A stretch of DNA of 64,000 bases, taken from Delphinapterus leucas. Lineage: Eukaryota > Chordata > Mammalia > Artiodactyla > Monodontidae. Numbering within the stretch: the stretch's first letter is position 1; each line of letters opens with the position of its first letter. Location: NCBI RefSeq assembly GCF_002288925.2, contig NW_022098001.1, positions 2,902,231 to 2,966,230 of the forward strand, written 5' to 3'. The position numbers were made by a program, and so were the translations under genes. The notes under the pieces are model-generated. The model had not been told where the DNA came from, ran no database searches, and saw nothing but the letters and a program-made list of their open reading frames with translations. Shown in pieces: positions 12,870 through 25,491 of this stretch.

Positions 12870-12985
12870 TCAACAAATATTCATTTAGTACCTGCTAGGC
12901 TATTGTCCCTACTGCTCTAGGCACCAGGGACAGTAGCAAATAAAATGAAGTTCCTGCCTGTCTAAAGGTTATTGGTGTCTTTTAT
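12870..12985 (-). mobile_element. L2 fragment
   Basis: Complement of the L2 tail: acaaatattcatttagtacc, ctctaggcaccagggacag, then aagttcctgcctg. Confidence 0.6.
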
Positions 12986-13144
12986 CTCCATCAGTTGTTC
13001 ACCAAAGCCCATTCTTGGGCCCGACCCTCCCCCCACATCTGTTTCCACCTTTTTTTTTTTACTTCTTTAAAATTCCATCTTTGTGCTATCAACTACTGCT
13101 TTCAAGAAGATTACCCCTAATATAATTTTGAATTAGGTAAACAG

Positions 13145-13330
13145 GGGGTTCAAATCCTAGATCCAGTACCTGTTATATTAATAATAACCATTGGTAAGTT
13201 GCTGAAATACTCAAAGCCTTAGGTTTTTCATCTGCAAAATGGAGATAATAATCATACCTACATTCCAGGGTTCTTGTGAGATAAATTAGAAAATGCGTGT
13301 AAAGTGTTTAAATTATCTAGCAGTTAAAAG
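13145..13330 (+). mobile_element. MIR
   Basis: gggttcaaatcctagatcc, tttttcatctgcaaaatgga, gataataatcatacctacat, gtgtaaagtgtttaaatta: MIR sense order. Confidence 0.75.
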
Positions 13331-15112
13331 GCCTACTATTGTTATGACTATTTCTTTTTTAGTCCCTCATGCTCTTATCCTTATTCTTACCCTTGATCTA
13401 CCTACAGTTAGATCATCTCTAACTGATCAATAAACTCCCCCTTTTGGATGACTATGCTATCTGAAACCCTAGGTTTTCAAAACCATGATCATTTTCTTTT
13501 CTCACATGTTAGCTCTCTTCCTTAAATTTCTCATTTAGATTACTGACTCTATTATTCTCGGGTCACTAGAGTTGAAAATTGTGGATTCCCACATCTCTTT
13601 AACTCTACAGGGGCACTCAATGTTTTAACTTTTAGGTGTTTTGAGGAAATTATCCGTATTTCGTTCATCATAATATCGCCAGTTGTAACACAGAATCAAT
13701 GCCCAAAAATGCTTGTTGGGTGAAAAAAATTGAATTAGAATTAAGGATGACAAAAGAGTAGATGGAGGTTATTTTGAGGACAAAGAGCAGGTGCATAGAG
13801 GTTAAGGGATTAGTAGAGGGAGAACTTTAGGACAGGGAGAGGAATTTCAAATCTGTGATCTTGGAGGTGAGTCAGTTCCTAGTGATAATGAATACATACT
13901 GATGGGTGCATGTTCAAATTAGAGGAAGAGCCCTCAGGAGAGCATTTTGCCTATTTTTGTATGCTCACAGTTAAGTATGTACCTCTTAGTTCCTTTTACT
14001 CCGAGGAAGTACATGGACAATTTGTCCTTTGAATAACAGTTCTTGCCATTGTTTTCATACCCTTTAGCCATTTGTGCTTCCAAATTTAATGCCTCAAGGA
14101 AAACACTTGAGGTTTTCCTTTAATCAGGCTCTTTGCCCACACAGCATGCCTGCTGCTGTTGCCTCATATCTACACCTTTAGCCAGCCTCCAAATTGCTTT
14201 AGTAGTCAGTTGCCGGGGGAATGATGTTCCCCAAAGCTGAGCCCTTGAATAATCAAGCTGCCACATTTATGCTACATCAATTACAGTGATTGCTCTCCAA
14301 AGATAATGCCATTACAGATATGTTTCTCTCCTTGGGTGGACTCAGGGGGAAATGAATCAATTTCTAAATAAATAGTATTATATTTAGAAAAATTGAAATA
14401 AGCATAATCTTTGAAAGATTTGGATAACTTTTCCACATGGGAAAGAAATGCTTCTCACAGTCAGAAGGAATACAGTATGTCATGTTCTCTTCTTATTGTT
14501 CGTGACAAAAATTCAAGCAAATAATGTGTTCTCCATATGCTGGGGACCAAATTTTGCCTCTAATGTAATACTGAACCATCAAGAATAATTATTGTTGTAT
14601 ATGAGCATGTAGGAGTTAATATACAATGAAATGTGTAATAGCTAAATATAAATGATTTTTAAAATATTATTTTTCCAAAACCTTTATTATTAGTATATTG
14701 TGATTTAACAAATTAAAGATAGAAAATTCCAAATCTTATGTTTTAGCAATAAAATGGTCTGTAACTTTGGAAACTTTTAGTAGCATTTTAAAAAATTGAA
14801 TATACATAGTGCCTATTACCATTTAAGACAAACTTTTTAAAAGTAATTTTTATAGTCTGTGACTGAGACAATTTTCAGCTGACTGATTTAAACCTTTACA
14901 AGTAATTTATCATTTGATGGGATTTAATCAGAAACAACTCAAATACAGGAAGAAATAGCCAATAAAATGTCTAAATTAATATTTTCAACATGGCAATTTT
15001 TATTATTTTTGTCTGTAGGCCTATCCATCCTATTTCTGTCTTGAAACATATCTGATACCTGTTTGTTTAAAATAGACATAATTTTCACTTGACTTTATTT
15101 TCCCTTTGTCAG

Positions 15113-15214
15113 GTATTTTGCAATATGGATCTCAATGGGGGAGGTTGGACTGTAGTACAGCATCGTGAAGATGGAAGTCTAGATTTCCAAAGAGGTTGGA
15201 AAGAATATAAAATG
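15113..15214 (+). CDS. ANGPT1: ANGPT1 exon 6: fibrinogen-related domain, N-terminal part
   Basis: This 102 nt exon has an acceptor ending ctttgtcag and a donor gtaaga. It holds exactly 34 codons (residues 313-346) in phase 0 at both ends. It starts VFCNMD, with Cys315 the partner of Cys286, then carries the family-typical GGGWTV and QHREDGSLDFQRGW. Two residues differ from the human sequence as I remember it: Leu319 (CTC, 15131-15133) for Val, and Val327 (GTA, 15155-15157) for Ile. No frame damage is seen. Confidence 0.96.
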
Positions 15215-15474
15215 GTAAGATGGAAGAATTTACATAGTTTTTGATGTTTTATCATGAGATTTTCTTCACTACACAATGTGATAAACTTCTGTATTTTTAG
15301 ATGTCTTTCAGTTATTTAAAAAATAAAATGATAACGTTTGTGACATTATTCTCATTAAATACAAAACACTCATAAATCTTTTTCAGTAAATGATTTCCAC
15401 ATGTGCATCAGAAGGAAAAATATATTACTGAAATTATTTAGTGAACTGTTACATATTGTCTGAATTTGTTCCTG

Positions 15475-15905
15475 GTTGAATGAGGGTGGAGGAAGCTAGA
15501 ATTTAGACCCAGGCTGTGTACATGAGCCAGGACAAGGGAAGTGTGCAGGGCTGTGGGCTGTGGTGCAGGACTGGGAGGTACTACCAATGGCTTCACTCAC
15601 ATGGCTGGCAAGTTGTTGCTGGCTATGGACTGAGAACTCCTCGATGTGGTTAAGTTGGGCTTCTCCCAGTACAGTGATCCAGGGTCATCAGACTTACTAA
15701 GTGGCAGTTGACATCCCTCAAGCACAAAAATAGAACCTTCCAGTCCTTTTTAAGATTTATTAGACCCAGAAATGGCATGGTTTCACTTCCACTACATTCT
15801 TTTAGTTAAAGTTGATGACAGGGCCAGTCCAGATTCAAAGTGAGACAAGTACACAAGGGTGTGAACTGTGAGGCATGATTCACTGAGGTCTCCAAAATAC
15901 CAGCA
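15475..15905. mobile_element. Unclassified ancient interspersed repeat
   Basis: Phrases such as cacatggctggcaagttgttgctggct and actacattcttttagtt recur in old mammalian repeats, but I could not fix the family. Edges are approximate. Confidence 0.4.
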
Positions 15906-15939
15906 GACATCATCATCATGATGATCACCATCATCATAT

Positions 15940-16040
15940 CTAACCCTTTCAATGTTTACTATGTGTAAGCCTCATACATAAATTCTTATGTAATTCTTAT
16001 ATCAAACCTATTATACAAAATTACCTGTGAGAACATAGGA
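15940..16040 (-). mobile_element. MIR-like fragment
   Basis: gtttactatgtgtaagcctc then cttatgtaattcttatatc resembles MIR complement. It ends against the LTR. Confidence 0.4.
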
Positions 16041-16049
16041 TAAAGGTGA

Positions 16050-16424
16050 TGTTGCCGAGCAAGGGCTCGTTGCCTAAGGTTTGTAGAAGCCAATACTATG
16101 GCACAGGCTTTTGAGAAAAGAAAGAGCTTTTATTTCGAGGTCAACCAGTAAGGAGACAAGAGGCAAGGCTCTTCAAGTCTGTCTCCACAGTCCAGGGATC
16201 AGGGTGAAATTTAAAGGATCAGGGGAATCTCAAACATAGAAGCTGATTGGCTAGGCTTGAATCAGTCCATATAAGCTGCTGGAACCCAGAGTTTTCATAT
16301 TAAAAGATTTCTTGCTCTGTGAAGAGCTCCAGGAGCAACGTTTCTATTCTTTGAGTTCTGGGGTTCTATTCTTGAAGATTCTTGGTTCTGGGGTCACCCT
16401 GGAGACATGGCTTCCTGTCTTACA
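16050..16424 (-). mobile_element. Solo LTR of an endogenous retrovirus
   Basis: Read on the minus strand, the segment starts tgtaagacaggaag and ends ggcaaca. Inside it has a CCAAT-like agccaatcag, an A/T box (tttaaattt) and aataaaagctctttc, a typical LTR poly(A) signal and R/U5 start. It is about 375 bp with no internal viral sequence, so it is a solo LTR. No clear target duplication was found, so ends may be off by a few bases. It lies antisense to ANGPT1. Confidence 0.6.
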
Positions 16425-16429
16425 CAGGC

Positions 16430-16620
16430 ACTGTTCTAGTCTTTACTCTGCCACTTACAAATGGAGTGATTTTTGGCAAATCACTTAACCCATGCCTTAA
16501 CTTTCTCACTTGTTAAAAGAGTACATTAATAATAGTACCTCATCTGCCTTGCAGGGATATTGTGAGGATTAGCTATAAGTAAAGCTCTTGGCACATTGAA
16601 TTGTCAGTAAATAGTAAGTA
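16430..16620 (+). mobile_element. MIR
   Basis: tactctgccacttacaaatg, ggcaaatcacttaaccc, aataatagtacctcatctgc, tattgtgaggattagctata, tcttggcacattg: MIR sense order. Confidence 0.75.
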
Positions 16621-19224
16621 TTATCATGATCCAAGATGAAAACATCAAAGACTGCAAATTTTTTTCTTAACTCTGGCAAAAATATTATTTTGCAAATCAC
16701 CTTAAATCATGATTATTTTCACCACTAAAGTGAGACCTTAAGCAGTTATCTGAGAATTAGACTATAAATATAGATTCTGGCAAGTCTGAGATACATTATT
16801 ATTAATACTAACGGTAAAAGAAAATTTGATATAAAGTTGTCATCACAGTGACTCTCCAGAATGGTGACTTACTAGCTGTTAGCATCTGCTGCCTTGGCAA
16901 ACTAGGCACGTTAAGTAAGAGAGACTGATGTGTGAAGGATGGCACTGATTCGTGTCTTATAAGCATTTACCACATGTATATATTTTAAGCAATTTTTAAA
17001 ATTATTGGAATGGGACTGAATTATTGTTTATTCACAGTAACCAAAAGCCCCAAACTTTTGTGAAGTCTACTCCTCTCCCTTTTTTATTTTTTTTTTATCT
17101 TTTTCCCCTTTTTTAAAGTAGAAAGACTATCATGTTTTATTCAAACTCGAACAATTTATCCTCTGAGTATCAATTCTACATGGTCAGAAATGAGATAAAC
17201 TCCAAACTTCTGAAACATTTTGGCAAAAATGAGTCTGATGATGTCTTTTTGTTTTAATTAAAAGAATTTATTATATGTTATAACTTGGTTAATTTTCACC
17301 AAAACACATGGTATAAAGTGTTTCCTCCAGAGCTTTTCTTTCACCTAAAGACAAAATAATGACTCCACAAAGAATGGATATAGACACCTTACGCCAACGC
17401 TTATCAGTCACACCCACTTCTGCTCCCTGAATCAGAACTTGCTGCTAGGGTGTACATCCTTTGGGAAAAAGAACTTCTTGGCGTGTACCACTTCTTCCTC
17501 AGTCTTCCCTGATGTTTTAAATGCAGTAAGATGCTTCACTTCTTTCTCAGGCACTGAGTATAGAAATAAAGTTTTATCCCTTCTTCTTTTCTGCCTTTCC
17601 TCCCTCCTTCCCTTCATTCTGGTTGACATCTATGGGCTGCCTCTTACTTCATAAGGTCTCCAGAACAGTATGTTAAAATTACCAACACATGAAATTACAA
17701 ATATATAATGATAATTTTTAAACCTCTCTCAACATGGAAGATTTGCAATTTATTTGATTCTTAACATTGGCTTTAAGCCTACAAAATCTTTTACCTAAGC
17801 TTTGTTTTCACTTAAACTTCCTTATGAGGTGATTAAGCAAAACCTGGTTTATGGATTTGTAAAGATGTTTGCTGAGAGGGAAGTCTGGAGTGGGCTTTTT
17901 AAATGAGGCACTTAAGGAACTATATTAACTCCTTCGAGCCATAAGGATACCATTTAGTGGCCTCCAGCAATAACACTTACCAGCAGTACTTTTGCATATA
18001 AAGCCCAATCAAGCTAGGAGTTCCAAACAGTACCCCAGTGGCCTAACTTTACAGAAGGTAGTGACTAATGCCCTGGAGACAACCTGTCTTTGTATGGAAA
18101 ACAATTACCCATATAAACAGAGCTTCTTACTGACAAACAAGTTATTTCAGGCTGAGCACAATACCTTCTGGGAGTTCTTTGTTTCTGGAAAGAAATTAAG
18201 AGCACATTTTCAACTGCATTTTAAACTCTTCACATTAAAAGGAGAAAAATATATAAGAAGTTTAAAATGCTGAAATAAATCATCCTCTGATCTTTCTTGG
18301 GCTGTCTCAGCAGTTAGAGGAGATGCACAATTGAATTGTATACTAAGCACCTTTGGAAAGCCACAGCTCAGTAACCCTGAGTTCTTATCTGTTTTCTTTA
18401 ATGATTTTATGAAAAGAGATGAAATCCATAGGATACATGGACTGTGTCTGTTTTCAATTGTTTCAGCCATAAAAAGTCAGCATTTCCTATGAGCATTATC
18501 AGACAAAAGAAATAAAGTATCAGGGACAATTATTTTATTAACTTGGAAAAATACAAACCAAAACTGAACATTTCTGCAGATTTTGGCAAAAACTAACGAA
18601 TATTGGTCTTTCCCCTCTGTGCTTTTTTTTTTAGCAAAATGTGGTTTTTAAGGCCAATTTTAAGTCAGTATTAGTTTAAGCTAAATTCCAGGGTCTTTTG
18701 CCTTTTATTAAAGAGCTAAAGGAGAATTAAAATCGATTAACAATCTCTTTGAATTATGATATCAGAATCTTTCATACAATTATGATTGACATAACTAAAC
18801 AATAGTTTTCATGAAAGGATATGCCATAGCATCCTTGGACTTTATTTATAAAAAGGAAGAAATTCTATTTTTATTACTATTGTTTGTTTATTCAATAAGG
18901 ATTTGCTGCTTTTTCAGTGTCAGCCCTGAATTTTGTATAATATTTTACTTTTATTCTTATGAATGTTGCAAGCTATTTATTTGGAGTAAAATATAAACCT
19001 GTGGTAAGCTGTTATGTGTACAATAATGTGTAAACCTTTTTTTGCTTGTTTGTGCATTGGTCATCTCTATTTCAGGCATAAGTATGAATTTTTTCAAGGA
19101 CAGCCCCATAGTACATAATCAACACTTAACTCCTAATATCTTCAATATGAAGATGAAGTTTTATCTCTTCCCTTGTACCACTTAGGTAATTTGATCTGGT
19201 TAATTTCTTTTTTCTCATTTGCAC

Positions 19225-19425
19225 TTGGAATAGTTATTCTACATCATAATCCTACGGTTCCCCACCTTTAGTACACAGCACACTCACCTGGGGAACCTTT
19301 TAAATGTACAGATCTCTAAGACCACCCAAGACATACTGAGTCAGAACCTCCATACAGGAACCAAGTCATCTATATTTTGCAAAAGCTCCACAGATCTTTC
19401 TGATATGCACTGCCAATTGAAAGTA
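19225..19425. mobile_element. MER5-like hAT fragment
   Basis: cacctggggaaccttttaaa, tgtacagatctctaagacc, tgagtcagaacctcc and gcaaaagctccacagatc match the layout of the MER5 family. Confidence 0.6.
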
Positions 19426-19984
19426 AGTGTCAGAACGATCAGTTTATTAGCATGGGCTTAAGATCTCAAAAATTACCTCTTTTGTGGATCCTAAAACTTT
19501 TGAAATGTAGTGAGAAAGAGATTAAAAAATATAGGACCACAGTAGGGTTGAAGAAGACAGCTTCTCTTTAGCATTAGGAAAGCAGAAACAAGAGTAAGAA
19601 GATAATCTGTAGACACAAACTATGGTTTGTGTCATAGTTTAGCCCCAGTTGCAACCAGTTGGTTTAAATTTCTTGTTTAATAATTAACTTCTTGGATTAA
19701 AATGACAGTACTCATTTGTATAAACCAATATTCAACTTGTCATAAAAATACATTAGTTCCTAGCATCTGAAAGCCATTTAAAGAATTGGTTCATATCCCC
19801 TTATTAATTCTCAGGCTAAGACAAGACCTGGATTATTTTTGTTCCCTTTCTCGTACAGAGTAGAAAAGAACCTTCTTAACATCATATAGCTTATGATGTT
19901 ATAGTCTCTTGGGAGACAGGCGAGTAAACAGAAAATTACTGTATATTATGATATATTCTCTAATTATAATAAAAACAACTAGAT

Positions 19985-20165
19985 TTTTGTTAAGTGCTTC
20001 TCATGCATCAGCACTGAGTTAGATGCTTTAGGTATATTTCCTCACTTTTTTCTCGCAACAGGATATATGGAAATGACATTTTAAATCCTTGTTTTGCATA
20101 TAAGGAAACGGAGGCTTAAAAGTAACAGCAAATGTGTGGCAGAACAAGCCTTCAAATTGGAGCAG
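19985..20165 (-). mobile_element. MIR
   Basis: ttaagtgcttctcatgcatc, agatgctttaggtatatttc, then ataaggaaacggaggcttaa: MIR complement order. Confidence 0.7.
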
Positions 20166-22134
20166 AGAGAGAGAGTAGAAGTTGTTGAATCAAAGCCAAA
20201 TCTTTGTTCCTAGGTGTCAGATTCGTGGCCGGCCTGATAAACTAGCCAGTAGACAGTTTACTAATGTTAGGAACCCATTTCCCCTTCTTTCTTGAATTTT
20301 TCATCTTCCTGATGAAATGGTTGTTTCTGCATCACTGCACTCAGCTATTAGAAGGTTTCTTCCCTACACTATCTCTCTAACAGTCATATTGATTCCTTGT
20401 AGCCAATACAGCATATTTAGAAAGTTTTTTGGGAAGGTGCATGAAATAAAATTTTTGTTTATGAAAGCAAATTTCATTGCTTTCTTTTCAGTTGCTTCTT
20501 CCTCTATTTTCAGTCAGAAAAAGCAAACTGTTTAGGAAGGGTTGTTAACCTCCGCTTAGAGGGGGGTACAAACCTGCATGCCAAGAGGGGAATGGAGGCT
20601 CTTGGAGGAATGATACAAATGCTTCTCCTTTTCTGAGGCTGGCTGGAGATCACTGTACTTTTCACTAAGCTGGAGAGCTTTTATCCTTGCAACACTTTCA
20701 ACGGCATGGAAACATTTGATCTAAAACTTAACACTTCATCATTCCCACCCTCCTTATTCACAGTTAGTACAATTACTGAATCTCTTCTAACTGGCTACAC
20801 AAAAGAGGGAATCAAGTGGCTATAGAGAGAGTTTTGACATGTCTGAGCTGAGAAGAAATGCAGAGAGAATCCAAGCAGTCTTCTTTTTCTTCCCAGTGGC
20901 TGCTGCAACTGAGAATGTGCTAATTCTTTGACTTTCAGTCCCCTGTAACTTTCTGCTTTGCTTATTCATTGGAGAAGGTAAGCTTTACTCTTCTCCCTGG
21001 TATGAAGCACCAGCTGCCCTAAAAATGTGTAAAATTCTTAGCACATCTTAAATTGCTCTAAGATTTCCTGCCACTGTGGGACTCTTGCAAAGTGTGACTT
21101 GAGCATCTTAGGAACAGAGAAGAAAGGAGGCACTGGAGTATGGACTTCATCATCTACCTGTACTCTGAGCTACAGGTAGATAGATGATCTTTGGGGATGC
21201 ATATAACCACTGCAAGTTGGACAAAGGGTGTTCAGTTAATCAAAAACTAAGCTAAATTGGGGAATAACCTTAAAAGTGTACCTCTATATGCTAATACATT
21301 TCATTGAAATATAAAAAATATACATTCATTTACCCATGTGTTTATAATGTAGGCTCAAAGCTTGGAATTCTGAGTCAGTGGCTCTTTCATAAAACTTTCC
21401 CATAATCAAATGCATCAAATTTCTAGCTTCTGTTTTTTTTTAAACTAGAGCAAGTAAGGCATATACAAAGTAATGTACATTAAAAATCCTCTAAAGTTTT
21501 ATAATTTTCCTCAGTCTTTTAGAGTTGTTGCAACAACATATAGCTCAAAAACGTTTTTTAGTGATTTGCTTTCATTGAGCAAATCTAAATATTTAAATTA
21601 GTTTTTATAAAAAACAAAGCAGAACAAAAACTCCTCTTGCCCCACTAATATTTAACTTATTTACATAACATTATAAATCTTATCATTACAATAACAGAAC
21701 TGGCATAAATGAGTTTGAGACCAAATGCAGTTGGCCTTTGGTAAGTCACTCAATTGGCAGACAGTAGTGCACAAATGTATTTAATACTTTCAGTGTACTC
21801 TGGGCATCAATATATTTTAAGTAAGGAATGGAGAATAATGATTCATATGTTAAGTTGGTTAAAGGAGAAATCAGTTAAGAACACTTCTACTGTAGTTGTA
21901 ATTCTGTAAAGTTGATATACATTAAATATGAAAAGAAACAAATATTTTCTAAATTCTATCTTCTGTGTTGAGAAAATAAAGATTGTTGTGATTATTTTAG
22001 TACTTCCCTCATACTTCTTCTTAATACAGATAAAATAAAACTTTTGTTAATGAATACCTCAATGAACCAGAATATGTTTCTTTCTGCAACATAAAAGTAT
22101 ATTATGTGATTACTGGACACCTCCAAGTCTTCCA

Positions 22135-22285
22135 AGCATGAATGTGCACAAGATAAACGGGGAGTTTGTTCAGATTCAGATTTATGGACTGGCTCTCAGA
22201 TAGCTTGATTCAAATTGGAGCCAGAAATATTTTTTTTCAACTAGTGCTCCAGTGATTATGATTCAGTTGGGCACTTTAAGAAACA
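22135..22285. mobile_element. MER5-like hAT fragment (weak)
   Basis: ggggagtttgttcagattca and gctccagtgattatgattca resemble MER5. Confidence 0.4.
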
Positions 22286-22414
22286 CCCCTGAGACACAAC
22301 CAAATTACCTACAACACGAATTATGTATTAAGGTTACTTCTCTGAATGCAATTGCAGGGTGCCATAGCCTTTGTTTTCTTCCTTCCTCCCTTTCTTCCAT
22401 TTTCTTTGAACTTC

Positions 22415-22545
22415 AATGAAACATATGGAGTGCCCAGTGTATGCCCGCATTCTACTAGTCTTTGAGGATTCACAAATACAACACAGCTTCTGTCGTCAAG
22501 GAGTTCATAGTCTGGTCAGTAAAACAAACCCATATATCAAGAATT
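22415..22545 (-). mobile_element. L2 fragment
   Basis: tggagtgcccagtgtatgcc, ctttgaggattcacaaatac and caaggagttcatagtctgg follow the L2 antisense order. Confidence 0.55.
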
Positions 22546-23297
22546 ACACTGAACTTCAAGTTTTACCAAGGAACTCTTTCCGAGGCAATTGTGAATACCC
22601 AAAATCTAGGATGCCAGTAGTTTCCTAGGGTTTAAAATTTTCCTATCACTAACATAGCCAACATTAAGAGTTAGCTTTCTCTTGTGTACTTTCTTTTACT
22701 CCACAAAGAAAACTATTTTGAACACAGTAACAGTGACTGGGATTGCCCTAAAGAGAACAGTGGAACCATATTGAGATTCTGGGGCGGAGCAGCCAGCTAG
22801 GTTCACTCACTAGCTCTTAAGTGTCAGCCTTCTGCCTCAAAATCCTAATCTATTGAGGCGAAGTATTTAAATGATTACAGTTCTGGATTTACAGATTTGC
22901 TTATTATTACTTAAAAATGAAAATGTTAAAGCTAGGGAAGTTAAGGGTCTAGTAATCTGTTATTATCTACCCATAATTTGACTTGTGAATAATAATAACA
23001 AAAAAATAATAATATTGTTAAATAACTTGTCTGATACTATGCTGATGATATTCACTGAAAAATATTTAAACTATGTTGAAAATATTCCGTTAACTAGTAT
23101 TTTAGAAACGTTTTCAAAAGCAAGCTGTGATTGAGAAGCATTTACTGGTTAAACCTATTAACCAGATTCATTTAATTCGAAAACATCTCATCTACACAGA
23201 TTTCTATATCAGAATTTACTGTAATAAGAATTAGACATGAGCCTCGATGGGGGGAAACATAGCAGAAAAATACTGAGTAATTGAAGAAAGTGTATAA

Positions 23298-23334
23298 AAA
23301 TATGAAAGAACCAAAAAAAAAATATGAAAGAACC
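23298..23334 (+). repeat. Short tandem duplication
   Basis: The block tatgaaagaacc occurs at 23301 and again at 23323, separated by an A run. Confidence 0.85.
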
Positions 23335-23442
23335 ATCTTTACTTTTAAAGAATGTTTTTTATTGTTTAGAACATAGCTTAATACTAAACATGGAAAGAGC
23401 TTTTCCCTGAATTAACAACTGCATCTCTGTCTTCTTTCACAG

Positions 23443-23609
23443 GGTTTTGGAAATCCATCTGGTGAATATTGGCTGGGGAATGAGTTTATTTTTGCCATAA
23501 CCAGTCAGAGGCAGTACACACTAAGAATCGAGTTAATGGACTGGGAAGGAAACCGAGCCTATTCACAATACGACAGATTCCACATAGGAAATGAAAAGCA
23601 AAATTACAG
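23443..23609 (+). CDS. ANGPT1: ANGPT1 exon 7: fibrinogen-related domain core
   Basis: This 167 nt exon has an acceptor ending cttctttcacag and a donor gtaggt. It encodes residues 347-401 plus the first two bases of Arg402. It carries the hallmark FReD strand GFGNPSGEYWLGNEF, then AITSQRQY, the DWEGNRAYSQYDRF stretch and IGNEKQNY. Residue 372 is Thr (ACA, 23518-23520), where I recall Met in human angiopoietin-1. The other residues match the remembered human exon. Confidence 0.97.
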
Positions 23610-23814
23610 GTAGGTCCTTCTTGGGTGTGGTGTTCAACTGCCTCAGGCCTAGTCATCTAAGAGTTTTAATGGAAAAGTGTGAAAAGAAGAAATGATCAAA
23701 GTTATCCTTCAAAATGAAAATCAGGCTGTCTAGGCCTATGACAAAGGGATGCGAAAAACCCTGTAAAGACTTCTTCAAAGCTTTAGATTTCAGTTCTCAC
23801 AGACTGGTTATTTT

Positions 23815-24032
23815 TTATTTTTTTTAGAATTTTTTTTTTAATTGGAGTAGAATTGCTTTACAATGTATTAGTTTCTGCTGTACAGTGAGGTGAATCAGCT
23901 ATATGTGTACCTATATCCCCTCCCTCTTGGACCTCCGTCGCATCCACCCCCCCATCCCACCCATCTAGGTCGTCACAGAGCACTGAGGTGAGCTCCCTGT
24001 GCTAGCTATTTTACACATGGTAGTGTATTTAT
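23815..24032 (-). mobile_element. L1 3' end, 5'-truncated
   Basis: A T-rich start is followed by the complement of the L1 3' end (attgctttacaatgt, tttctgctgtacagtg). An 18 nt duplication with one mismatch, tcacagactggttatttt and tcacagactgattatttt, lies at 23797-23814 and 24033-24050. Only about 220 bp was inserted, with no coding capacity. Confidence 0.88.
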
Positions 24033-24534
24033 TCACAGACTGATTATTTTGATGTTGGCTTAAATTCTAGAGGATATGGAATTAATTCAAACATGATATT
24101 ATTGTTTTTATTCTTGCTGTTATTGTTATGGAGGTGCAGTGAATTTATACATATAAAACTAATGACAGAGAATTGACTCAAACTCAGGGGCTTGAAATAA
24201 ATACTTTCTTCTATCAAAAGATTTTTTTACTTATACTTCCCTTATTTACTTTTCTTAAATTATTTTTTACATTATCTTGAAGGTGACAAAAGAGGAGTAA
24301 AATTTTATGTTTGAATGATTTACTAAAAAATAAGGAGAGGCATAATTTAGAATTTTTTGGCCAGTAATGTGAGAGACAAAAATAAAGTCCAAGTAATGGC
24401 ATCAACATACACAGCACATCATTGCGGATTAAAAATAGACTATATACTTAATTGTTAACATCTCTGATTTTTTTTTCAATGAGCAGCTTGTACACTAGAA
24501 GAAAATGGTTAATCAAGTAATGCAGGGTGGTAAA

Positions 24535-24650
24535 TTCATTTCACAAACACTTATTGTATTACTTCTGTGTTCCCGGAACTCTACTAGGCACTGGCAAACT
24601 TCCAGTGATGAGGTCACTAGTCTCCCAGACCTCCCAGTTTAGCTTTGTTA
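24535..24650 (-). mobile_element. L2 fragment
   Basis: cacaaacacttattgtatta, ctctactaggcactggcaaac: diverged L2 antisense tail. Confidence 0.5.
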
Positions 24651-25491
24651 CAAACTAGGTCGCTAAATAACTGGTTGGCCTTCCTTGAGAACCGGAAGTA
24701 TATTTCAGTTACTTTTATATCAGTACCCATAAATGCAATACTTGGCACATAGCAGGTCCTTAATAATGGTGTGTGACTCAGTTTTGTAAATTAGATAAAC
24801 AGTAAATTAGGGTTGCAATGATTTTAAACTCTCGATATCGTGGCTACTCTACATTGGTCTTGGAAACACGATTGTGTGCGTTAAAGGGTTGGCACACTGC
24901 TTCAAACAAAATGCAATGACAGCGACCAAGGCCTTATGCTTTTTTTCCAACCTGTGTGGCCATCTCCTCATAGTTCAACTGTTTCTGCTGCTATTTGTCT
25001 TTTTGAAACATGCCATCCTTTAGGAGTTTAAATCTACAATTCTTTTATGAACACATCTCATTTTATTTTAATGGATTATGTGTGGGATTGGATCCTTGGA
25101 GACATAATAAGCATTTTCTTAACAAACGGTGATGATGTCACCACAACAGAAGATGAGAAATAGATCGAAAGAGTCGATAGTCTCATGGTGGGGAGAGAGG
25201 GTGTGCATGTGGCAACTCAAGAAACCAAAGAAGAGACATTTATAAAATTCAATGGACTGTAAGAAGAAATGTTTCCAAGGAGGTCAATATTTTGAGAGTT
25301 TTATAACAAGAAAAACCACTGTAAAACATCAGGGGTACTCTTATGTAAATGTTTTGAGCTGAAACTTGAAACTATATGAAACTTGGCTAATGTCAGACAG
25401 CCTGACAATAGGACTAGCAAATTAGTCTAGTCTTTTTTCTAGGCTCCTGAAGAATTTGCTTTGGTTCTTTTCCAAAATGTCTCTCAGTTCT

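Larger units (their letters stand above)
6839..15112 (+). other. ANGPT1 intron 5
   Basis: 8,274 bp, GT-AG. It contains old L2 and MIR fragments and the paired local repeats at 7255-7357 and 9084-9240. No CHR SINE, young L1 or mariner was found. The stretch 14150-14400 is complex, non-repetitive sequence. Confidence 0.9.
15215..23442 (+). other. ANGPT1 intron 6
   Basis: 8,228 bp, GT-AG. It holds an unclassified old repeat at 15475-15905, an antisense solo LTR near 16050-16424, MIR copies, MER5-like fragments and an L2 fragment. No young SINE is present. Confidence 0.9.
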
